Shown one piece after another: positions 7,401-11,396 of a stretch of DNA of 11,396 nucleotides (its first letter is position 1; every line of letters begins with the position of its first letter). This DNA comes from an uncultured Pseudoflavonifractor sp. (GTDB taxonomy: Bacteria; Bacillota; Clostridia; Oscillospirales; Oscillospiraceae). A model generated the notes under the pieces. The model was not told the DNA's origin. It saw nothing but the letters and a program-made list of their open reading frames with translations, and searched no databases. The stretch spans positions 1 to 11,396 of the forward strand of contig CANOHR010000020.1 of NCBI GenBank assembly GCA_947565875.1. Reading direction: 5' to 3'. Position numbers and translations under genes: made by a program.

Positions 7401-10304
7401 GATGATCTGGTTGCGCATATCTGCCGCTGTAACGCCGGTTTTGGGCGTGCTTCCCGCCTCAGCTACAAAATAGGTCATCTCTCCCATAGAGGCGTAGGCT
7501 GTGGTATCCTGGTAGGTGCCGCCGGAAACAGGACTTCCCACCGGCAGCAACTCGCCGCCCTCGATCCGGCGGTAGACCTGATACTGCTTTCCGGCCTCCG
7601 CCGACCAGAACAGAACTACCGTCTCATCGTCCGCCCGGTAGGCTCTCAGATCCTCCGCCTCCGCGCCGGCCGCGGGGATCTCCGTAATGTGGTAGGTCTG
7701 CCCCTTGGCCGTCTGGAAGGAGATCTTGTCCTCCGAAAGGACCTCCACCTGGATCAGGTTCCCCTGGCTGTCGGTGACCTTGGCCCCGGAAAGCCCGGGA
7801 TAGGCCACCACGCACTCCCCACCGTTGCGGGAGAGAAGCTCCGCCTGGGTCAGGGTGTTGTCAGCCCAGGCAAGGTCGAGCTCAAAATTGCCCCGGGTGA
7901 CGATGCCCTCCGCGCTGCCGTCGGTCCACACGTCGGGCAGGGCGGGCAGCAGGTCGATAAAACCCATGTTGCTCTGCATGAACATTTCCGTCACACCGGC
8001 GGTATAGCCAAAATTGCCGTCGATCTGGAAGGGGGCGTGGGCGTCCCACAGGTTGAGGTACATACCGCCCTTGAACAGGTCTCCGATCAGCTTATAGGCT
8101 TTGTTGCCGTCCCGGAGCCGGGCCCAGGTGTTGATCCGCTGGCCCATGCCCCAGCCGGTGGATTCGTCCGTCCGGTTCTCCATGGACACCCGGGCGGCGT
8201 TGAACCACTCTTCCTTCCTCTGGACCAGATCTCCGGGGAACAAGCCCAGCATATGGGACAGATGGCGGTGGCCGTAGCCCTGGCCAAGCTGAGTCCCATC
8301 CGGGGCCTTTGAGATATCGTCCTCTACAGCTCCATACCACTCCTTGATCTGACCGCCGGAGCCGATCTCAATGGGACCAAGGAGGTGCTCCTGCTTATAT
8401 CTCCAGTCCTCCGCCAGATCCTCGTCCACTCCCAAAAGCTCAGCGGCGGTGCAGGCGTCCTCAAACAACTGCCACACCAGAGACTGCTCGTAGGTGTTGC
8501 CCGCAGTGGTGGGGCCGTGCTCGGGGGAATAGGCGGGCACCGTGGCATAGATGGGCTCCACGGAGGGGTACCCCGGATAGCCGCTGATATCCGTAACAAA
8601 CTGGCTGTAGAACACAGCCTCCTCCCGCAGCATGGGGTAGATCTTGGTCTTCATGTAGTTGAGGTCTCCGGTGTACTCATAATACTCCCAGCAGTTCTGG
8701 AGCATCCAGGGCACAGCCGCCGGCGACCAGCCCCAGTTAAAGGCCGAACCGGGGCAGGTCCAGCTGTAGGGGGTATTCTGGGTGTGGGCCATGAAGCCGT
8801 TCTCCGGGTTTTCCGGGGTGCTCTCAATGCCCGCGTAGGCCGCGGCCGTCACCCGCCCCGGCTCCCGGAGGGAGTCCATATAACGCATGAGGGGGTCGGC
8901 GCACTCCGCCAGGTTGGTGGAGTAGGTGGGCCAATAGTTCATCTGGAGATTGACGTTCAGGTGGAAATCGGAATGCCAGGGGGCGTTGTTGTCCCCATGG
9001 TAGTTCCAGATCCCCTGAAGGTTGGAGGGAAGCTGGGAATCGGCCCGGGAACTGGAGATGGTCAGGTAGCGGCCATACTGAAACAGCATGACCTCCAGCA
9101 GCCGCCGCTCCCCCTCGGTAATAGAGGGTGCGCCGCTCCTTTTATTGTAAGCGTTCAACAGTACGTCGGTGGTCTTATCGGTGGCCGTCTGGCCCAGGTC
9201 CAGGGTCATACGCTCATAAAGGCTGTGATAGTCGGTCAGGTGATCGGCCTTGATGGCGTCATAGCCCTTCTCCACCGCCACCTTCACGACCTTCCTGACC
9301 CGCTCCGCCAACTCAGAGTCGGTCTCCCCTGTCCGGTAGACAGGATAGTCCTGGGCATAGTCGGTGGCGGCAAAGAAGATCAGCACCACCTCCGTACCTA
9401 TAACGGTAATGTGGTCCCCCTGGGCGGAAACGCTGGTGGCGGCATTGCCGGGGACCGCCGTCAGGAAGGAGGCATACTTCAGCTGGTTGTCGATCAGCTG
9501 ACCGCACAGGGACAGGGTATCTCCATCCACCGCCACAGCCTGATGAACATTATTGCTCCCGTCCATCCGTCCCGGAAGGGTGATGGTAAAGGTGGCAGAC
9601 TGGTCGGCGGTGAGCTTGGCCGCCAGCACCCTGTCGGGATGGCTGGTCAGATATTCCCGGGTATAGCGCTTGCCGCCGGAGGTAAATTCCACTCCGGCCA
9701 GGGCGTTGTCCAGAGAAAGCCAGCGCTGATAGCCGGTGACGGCACTGGTATCACTGAGACCGTCGGTGGCGATATTCAGATTCCCCCAGGGCTGAAAGTA
9801 GCCATAGCCGTTGCCCAGGTTATCCCCCTCTCCCAGCAGCTTGTTCAGCTGGGCGCCGGTCGGCGTTCCGCCCTGCCGGAAGGTATCCTGGATCTCCCGT
9901 ATGGCGGCGCCGTTTCCGGCAGCGCTTGCCCTGTTGCCGCCCACATAGTTGGGCCGGCCCTCAGAGGGGCCGCCGTTCCACAGGGTCTGCTCGTTGAGGG
10001 AAACACACTCGGTGCCGATCTCGCCAAAGATATTGGCGCCGATGGTGCCGTTGCCGATGGGCAGGGTATCCTGCTGCCATATATTTCCGATCGTACCCGG
10101 TCCATAGTCACCCATAGCACCCGGTGTGCCTGTCTGGCTGGAAGGCTCATCATACCAGAGCTTCAACTCGGTATCATTCCTCCCCGTGCCTCCCCGTGCC
10201 GCCTCGGCGGCACGGGCGGGCATTCCGGGAATGCCCGCCAGCATAACTGCCGCCAGCAGACCCGCTAAAAGCCGCCGTCCCTTGTTCCACGTCCTACTTC
10301 CCAC
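1476..10304 (-). CDS. Giant secreted GH95 alpha-L-fucosidase-family enzyme with multi-module stalk and three SLH anchors (2942 aa)
   Basis: This is predicted to be a cell-surface glycosidase that releases alpha-linked L-fucose (or L-galactose) from glycans. Order by residue: signal peptide 1-33; GH95 46-875; FN3-like 880-952; YSGGW-type beta-sandwich 960-1091; BIG2 1095-1172; CBM-like 1178-1328; FIVAR 1334-1398; FN3 1400-1478 and 1480-1560; InlB-like repeat 1563-1632; YTY module 1635-1713; CBM-like 1720-1868; BIG2 1872-1962; YQW module 1966-2050; DGRI..YEW module 2057-2135; InlB-like 2137-2222; YTY modules 2224-2302 and 2308-2386; YQW 2393-2478; BIG2 2486-2566 and 2569-2646; Gly/Ser linker 2648-2665; charged linker to 2755; SLH 2757-2942. 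The start is GTG at 10302-10304, with GGAGG (10313-10317) 8 nt upstream. The frame is unbroken. The GH95 call is strong; the exact sugar, linkage and CBM family assignments are inferred. It appears monocistronic, between terminators. Confidence 0.95.
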   Translation of the reverse strand: MGSRTWNKGRRLLAGLLAAVMLAGIPGMPARAAEAARGGTGRNDTELKLWYDEPSSQTGTPGAMGDYGPGTIGNIWQQDTLPIGNGTIGANIFGEIGTECVSLNEQTLWNGGPSEGRPNYVGGNRASAAGNGAAIREIQDTFRQGGTPTGAQLNKLLGEGDNLGNGYGYFQPWGNLNIATDGLSDTSAVTGYQRWLSLDNALAGVEFTSGGKRYTREYLTSHPDRVLAAKLTADQSATFTITLPGRMDGSNNVHQAVAVDGDTLSLCGQLIDNQLKYASFLTAVPGNAATSVSAQGDHITVIGTEVVLIFFAATDYAQDYPVYRTGETDSELAERVRKVVKVAVEKGYDAIKADHLTDYHSLYERMTLDLGQTATDKTTDVLLNAYNKRSGAPSITEGERRLLEVMLFQYGRYLTISSSRADSQLPSNLQGIWNYHGDNNAPWHSDFHLNVNLQMNYWPTYSTNLAECADPLMRYMDSLREPGRVTAAAYAGIESTPENPENGFMAHTQNTPYSWTCPGSAFNWGWSPAAVPWMLQNCWEYYEYTGDLNYMKTKIYPMLREEAVFYSQFVTDISGYPGYPSVEPIYATVPAYSPEHGPTTAGNTYEQSLVWQLFEDACTAAELLGVDEDLAEDWRYKQEHLLGPIEIGSGGQIKEWYGAVEDDISKAPDGTQLGQGYGHRHLSHMLGLFPGDLVQRKEEWFNAARVSMENRTDESTGWGMGQRINTWARLRDGNKAYKLIGDLFKGGMYLNLWDAHAPFQIDGNFGYTAGVTEMFMQSNMGFIDLLPALPDVWTDGSAEGIVTRGNFELDLAWADNTLTQAELLSRNGGECVVAYPGLSGAKVTDSQGNLIQVEVLSEDKISFQTAKGQTYHITEIPAAGAEAEDLRAYRADDETVVLFWSAEAGKQYQVYRRIEGGELLPVGSPVSGGTYQDTTAYASMGEMTYFVAEAGSTPKTGVTAADMRNQIIDEKDTRIQYSGGWGNWSDSAHYGGSIKFLENPNGTETITFAFYGTGLQVIAPVNPDRGFLAVSVDGGTEQDFDTYAPSGAAQRTVGTIDGLSRGEHTVTVRAANRKQTASSKTKVEFDAFKVLDGGVAPASITVSSGGITRLTKVGATLQMTASDPNVTWSVSGTAATISEDGLLTAGTASGTVTVTATSRADSSVTGTMQITVALPGSETFNVLGYNGSANDNLKITDNNSTESNKRITYAPENAWYIWNESGTFTGKKAETSSGGTSFSYSFTVPEGKTATLEFYAQVAKAGSNGGSLQFALDGTDKGTGSQVHPDIEGSSKTQVNFYTMSDVPAGSHTLTATRTEGKVNLDYIKATFSEVVPDRSTLVALIQECAALKEENYTASSWSAFQAALTAAQGVVNADSATAAALAAQVNALTVAKNELAGVSLTAPQNISALLTEGSAITLKWDAVVGAESYDVTVDGKTVHTTDTLCRVEGLEPGRSYTFTVTAKNTSQNKSATYTAETLDTEAPTKATDLSWDGAGTLSWTAATDNRAVTGYRVLVDGSEHSVVAATSVTLSLDNAQHTVQVIALDGAGNASLPATLVIAPQYTLTVTNAAVSGGRSQFKAGEAVTLTADVPWGHILSSWESEEIDLTGETRPVLSFSMPAEDVSVTAHVEEKNWPVTARLTNLESDLERGATVGHGETLTLTLTASAPYRLPEYVTVTVGGEELGTSLYTYSAATGRITVPEVKGEVVITAENAPQVPNGVAFTAADPFTLPSAVGDSAKAQFEYLSVTGATVTNGPGFQNKHVNSFVSGNTATLYYNAPKAGTYTMTLHYRSARNPGNQHTLTWSGAGFETRTEPLPGTLDAAGNASYESQEYRLVLDEAGAGTIAFSTASTGVGVDLDWVSFRLDALPVVTITGIELEPAEATLYTNEDDPDHKVSLTALLTPEGVDESVLQWSSSDPDVAYVEQDGTVTARGKNGLATITVTAGEGSDVEATAAITVKTKVTGSVSIDGAKVFGEPLVASINQISHQEAKDTLRYQWKRDGEPIEGETGNTYTPTVEDLAEGTTVTVTVTAADPYVGERTADPVTIGKAPGPDVIVTLDSEDCTTADNDDGRIFGLNPQRIYEWKKTGEGEDAWVALAPGTTEIPGLTPDSYHLRVKETGTHTAGAASRTLTILAFDAVGYEIGIDDTMENGVVRASVRKQEAGQEVALMVYPAEGYELVPGSLKVTKAEDDTVEEPLDENGRFTMPTYDVFVTAGFQIKTYTIDHQLSNIHCSMADHDHTVEYGDMPVIELEPDEGYILPQTVTVTTATGIPYSGYTYREGVITFTQGITEVLVIEGDGVRKSYQVFYTISGLTAIGQPRGVNDGEALQIVLTAAPGYSLPEEIALTMDGAAFSDYTYDEVMGVIDIAAGKITGDLAVEAHGVSGATPLTGVSVEGKPSVGELLTAQVLPAEAGPTARYQWLRVEGAAETDIPGAVNPRYMLTSDDEGATIRVRVVGVTPYGGTVTSQAVGPVMAANVVPTTGVSLKNSQESVVLGGSVTLVAAVEPANATNKALLWASGDEGIATVDAYGVVTGRAPGTAVITVTTVNGGHTATCLVTVERAGVSLDRDTASLEVGKTLTLNALIAGELTDRSLRWSSDNESVARVDANGVVTGVSAGTAVITVTTVEGGYTASCRVTVTGGSTQPSGGGGGSSSGGKKPVGVTNEDGSVTTTVKDGATGTVTATTKWPDGKEEVLVTRKDGSSLQTITEPTGKKVEKEITAEKDVTITVTDSEGERLARVELPAEIPAPAERFVDVPRDHWAEKSIQMVAGLGLVKGVGEERYDMTASMTRASLATILYRLSNGTPSGKLEFADVDKESWYADGVAWAAGTGVVQGIEGNGQRLFWPNDVITREQLAVMLCRYAGVLGMNVTGREEALKGFHDSGRTGAWAVNGVAWCVEKGILRGKGGDILDPTAEVSRAETAVMLERFIELLR
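1479..2036 (-). other. Three SLH (S-layer homology) domains, surface anchor
   Basis: Residues 2757-2942 form three SLH repeats. The first opens with FVDVPRDHWAEKSI and the second with FADVDKESWYADGVAWA. The third covers about 2885-2935 with WAVNGVAWCVEKGIL. Each carries the helix motif expected for binding pyruvylated secondary cell wall polymer: TRAS (2797-2800), TREQ (2859-2862) and SRAE (2926-2929). No LPXTG sortase signal or C-terminal membrane helix is present, so SLH attachment is the only visible anchor. Confidence 0.95.
2367..2849 (-). repeat. Tandem pair of near-identical BIG2 immunoglobulin-like modules
   Basis: Residues 2486-2566 and 2569-2646 are adjacent BIG2 domains with the same end structure: GVVTG, then PGTAVITVTTV or AGTAVITVTTV, then NGGHTATC or EGGYTASC. 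The DNA copies are also visibly alike (around 2390-2470 and 2625-2705). They are closer to each other than to the BIG2 modules at 1095-1172 and 1872-1962, which suggests a local duplication. BIG2 domains are usually structural spacers in surface proteins, and this pair sits just before the Gly/Ser linker and wall anchor. Confidence 0.85.
2871..3128 (-). repeat. YQW Ig-like module, copy 2
   Basis: Residues 2393-2478 hold a beta-rich module with the pattern RYQWLR, then IPGA, then Y.LTSDDEGATIRVRV. It matches the module at residues 1966-2050 (nt 4155-4409), which reads RYQWKR, then IEGETGNTY, then VTVTVTA. The family is common in Clostridial surface proteins as an extender. I cannot assign a ligand. 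Confidence 0.7.
3147..3635 (-). repeat. Tandem pair of 'YxLP...YTY' beta modules
   Basis: Residues 2224-2302 and 2308-2386 are two diverged copies of one module of about 80 residues: a hydrophobic first strand, GYILPQTVTVT or GYSLPEEIALT, then YTY, then a final strand before an acidic/Gly end. A third copy is at residues 1635-1713 (nt 5166-5402), with PYRLPEYVTVTVGG and LYTYSAATGRI. Similar repeats occur in large Firmicute surface proteins. No binding role can be seen from sequence alone. Confidence 0.65.
6321..6773 (-). other. CBM-like jelly-roll domain encoded partly by AT-rich DNA
   Basis: Residues 1178-1328 look like a carbohydrate-binding beta-sandwich. They show aromatic-rich AWYIWNESG, FSYSFTVPEGKTATLEFYAQVAK, then LQFALDG and a closing VPAGSHTLTATRTEGKVNLDYIKATF, a layout seen in CBM6/CBM35-type domains. 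The first third is rich in Asn, Lys and Ile, and its DNA (6661-6780) is about 40% GC by my count. The next 60 bases upstream in the gene (6781-6840) are 67% GC. The composition suggests a separate origin for this module. Confidence 0.6.
7680..10169 (-). other. GH95 catalytic domain
   Basis: Residues 46-875 carry the family hallmarks: LPIGNGTIGANIFG and LNEQTLWNGGPS (N-terminal beta-sandwich), LPSNLQGIWNYHGDNNAPW, HLNVNLQMNYW, SPEHGP, HLSHMLGLFPGD and APFQIDGNFGYTAG. By analogy to Bifidobacterium bifidum AfcA (N421, N423, E566, D766 in the literature numbering as I recall it), the equivalents are N450, N452, E595 and D762. The N-to-E distance of 143 residues is the same in both. H448 sits two residues before N450, where GH95 fucosidases keep a His. 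All expected catalytic positions are present, so the enzyme should be active. Confidence 0.93.
10206..10304 (-). other. Sec signal peptide of the GH95-SLH protein
   Basis: Residues 1-33 show a basic start (K8, R10, R11), a hydrophobic core LLAGLLAAVMLAGI and an ARA-type cleavage site before AEAARG. No lipobox cysteine is present, so the protein is exported by Sec and not lipid-anchored. Confidence 0.9.
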
Positions 10305-10373
10305 GTTTGATTCCTCCCGGCCTTTATAAAATCATCCTAATTTCCAGATAGAAGCCCGCCTAAAATTTGTTCA

Positions 10374-10402
10374 AGTTTACCACTTTTTCTTTCCCATTAC
10401 AA
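10374..10402 (-). promoter_or_regulatory. Candidate promoter of the GH95-SLH gene
   Basis: On the minus strand, TTGTAA (10397-10402) and TAAACT (10374-10379) are spaced by 17 bp, with four of six matches in each box, in a locally AT-rich stretch. The predicted leader is about 65 nt, ending in GGAGG at 10313-10317. An alternative -35 (TTGAAC, near 10367-10372) lacks a good -10. No clear operator is seen. Confidence 0.4.
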
Positions 10403-10424
10403 GTAAAAAATCTTCTTCCCCCTT

Positions 10425-10576
10425 GCGGTAAATGAAAATTTATAGGTGGTTCCACCCTGTGCAGGCAGGTCTGGGGACCCGCCCCTAAAACCCACGTTCG
10501 TTACAGATCTGTAGGGGCGCACCTATGTGTGCGCCCGCCCCAGGTATGGAACCACCGCTAAATTTTAATTTGCCGC
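10425..10576. repeat. 152-bp MITE-like element with 30-bp terminal inverted repeats
   Basis: The left arm 10425-10454 (GCGGTAAATG...GGTGGTTCCA) and the reverse complement of the right arm 10547-10576 match at 26 of 30 positions. Inside are CGCCCCTA (10480-10487) paired with TAGGGGCG (10512-10519), and a hairpin GGGCGCAC / GTGCGCCC (10515-10522, 10529-10536). No ORF or transposase is present and I see no clear target-site duplication. It fills most of the space between the kinase terminator and the fucosidase promoter. The core AGATCTGTAGGGGC is shared with the element at 1126-1223. Confidence 0.65.
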
Positions 10577-10592
10577 ACCGCTCCTCCCTGCC

Positions 10593-10628
10593 AAAAGGAC
10601 CGGCCGCCCGCGGGCGGCCGGTCCTTTT
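10593..10628 (-). terminator. Perfect 36-bp palindromic terminator after the kinase gene
   Basis: AAAAGGACCGGCCGCCCG at 10593-10610 is followed directly by its exact reverse complement at 10611-10628. This gives a very GC-rich stem, with an A-run on one side and a T-run on the other. It begins 28 bp past the TGA stop at 10657-10659. The symmetry would allow it to work in both directions, but only the minus strand has a converging gene here. Confidence 0.85.
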
Positions 10629-10656
10629 CTCTAAAAATATCATTTCTTCCTTGTCC

Positions 10657-11396
10657 TCAATCCATGCTGTTGGGAATGGAGAACTCCTCCGGCGGAAGCA
10701 GGGGAGAAAATTCCACCATGGTGGGCGAAAAGCCGCCGCTTCGCTCCAGCCGTGCCTTGCTGGTACAGATAAGCCCCCGCTCCGGCTTCTGGATCGGCAG
10801 CAGGAGTCTGGCCCGGACTCCCCTCTTCCCGCCGTTTACCAGCATCACCCGGCCACCATGGAGTTCCGCCACCGTCCAGGCGGCCTCCAAGCCCAGCCCT
10901 ACGCCACCCGGCTTCTTCAGAAAGGGATCTCCCCCCTCCTCCTTCCGCTGAAGACCCGGTCCGCTGTCCAAAACGGTCACTACCCATTGGCCCTTTAAGA
11001 GCCTTCCCCGCATAGCCACCTTTCCCCCCGGGCCTGCCGCTTCAAAGGCATTTGCCAACAGATTCAAAAGTGCCATCTCCAGCAAATGCTCATCCGCCAG
11101 AGAAAGGACGCTACTCTGGGTAATGGACCACTCGAAGGTGACCCCCAACGTCTTTGCCATACTCTCGCACTGCCTGCCCACATCCCGGCACAGTCCCGCC
11201 AGATCGATGGTCTCCGGGCGAAAGACAGCCTTCGCGGTGCAGGTCTCCATATGGCGGACAGACCGAAGCAGACAGTAAAGACTTTTATTCATGATGGACA
11301 GGTATTCCCCGTCCTTCTCATTTCCCTTATCCCGGATCAAAGGGACAAGAAGCTGCATGGCCGCCGTTATATCACTCATCCGGTCCCGCAATTCCA
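10657..11396 (-). CDS. Histidine-kinase-like sensor, C-terminal part (degenerate H-box, intact HATPase_c)
   Basis: This is the C-terminal 246 or so codons of a two-component-sensor-like protein, open at the right edge. The visible start is inside the dimerisation helix: xELRDRMSDITAAMQLL aligns with the usual HELRxPLTxI box. The codon before E is xTG, so that residue can only be Leu, Met or Val, not His. The ATPase domain keeps the N-box (NLLANAFEAAG, Asn codon 11050-11052), G1 (DSGPGL, from about 10968) and G2 (GVGLGLEAA, about 10879-10905), then ELHGGRV and the closing LLLP strand. A 45-residue Pro/Ser-rich tail (ending PPEEFSIPNSMD) extends past the normal kinase end. It therefore binds ATP but may not autophosphorylate; it could be a pseudokinase, a partner of another kinase, or an odd H-box variant. 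The N-terminal sensor part is not visible. Confidence 0.85.
   Translation of the reverse strand, partial: ELRDRMSDITAAMQLLVPLIRDKGNEKDGEYLSIMNKSLYCLLRSVRHMETCTAKAVFRPETIDLAGLCRDVGRQCESMAKTLGVTFEWSITQSSVLSLADEHLLEMALLNLLANAFEAAGPGGKVAMRGRLLKGQWVVTVLDSGPGLQRKEEGGDPFLKKPGGVGLGLEAAWTVAELHGGRVMLVNGGKRGVRARLLLPIQKPERGLICTSKARLERSGGFSPTMVEFSPLLPPEEFSIPNSMD

Noticed and set aside
8385..10268. A 627-codon plus-strand open frame opposite the catalytic domain
   Set aside because: The minus-strand frame encodes unmistakable GH95 motifs. The opposite frame is a codon-bias artefact.
10425..10576. Insertion sequence remnant with transposase
   Set aside because: There is no coding capacity and no recognisable transposase fragment, so it was kept only as a non-autonomous repeat.
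10305..10592. Riboswitch or small RNA gene upstream of the fucosidase
   Set aside because: The structure present is explained by inverted repeats lying upstream of the candidate promoter. No known aptamer core was recognised.

Overview
The window looks like a chromosomal piece of a high-GC gut Clostridium relative, most likely from the Oscillospiraceae (Flavonifractor/Lawsonibacter/Intestinimonas-like). This placement is inferred from GC-rich Gram-positive style genes, strong GGAGG ribosome binding sites, a surface enzyme ending in three S-layer homology domains, and GC-rich hairpin repeats between genes. All three genes lie on the minus strand, so transcription runs from high to low coordinates.

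At the right edge (10657-11396) is the C-terminal part of a sensor-histidine-kinase-like protein. Its ATP-binding domain is intact, but the usual phospho-acceptor histidine appears to be replaced. A perfect 36-bp palindrome (10593-10628) ends its transcript. A gene-free stretch follows (10305-10656), holding a 152-bp element with 30-bp terminal inverted repeats and then a plausible promoter.

Most of the window (1476-10304) is one 2942-residue secreted protein. It has a signal peptide, an N-terminal GH95 catalytic domain (alpha-L-fucosidase family), a chain of more than fifteen small beta-rich modules (carbohydrate-binding-like, FN3, BIG2, FIVAR, InlB-like, 'YQW' and 'YTY' repeats), a Gly/Ser linker and three SLH domains. 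It reads as a fucosidase held on the cell surface by a long stalk, suited to removing fucose from mucin, milk or plant glycans. No fucose transporter or catabolic gene is in view.

The 1031-1475 gap holds a terminator hairpin, a composite inverted repeat, a second small inverted-repeat element and a strong sigma-A-type promoter. That promoter drives a cation diffusion facilitator metal exporter, which runs off the left edge (1-1030). The exporter and the fucosidase are separate transcription units with no evident functional link.

I found no tRNA, rRNA, CRISPR array, transposase or riboswitch. The most interesting items are the fucosidase architecture, an AT-rich module inside it that looks imported, the H-box-degenerate kinase, and the two inverted-repeat elements that share an internal core.
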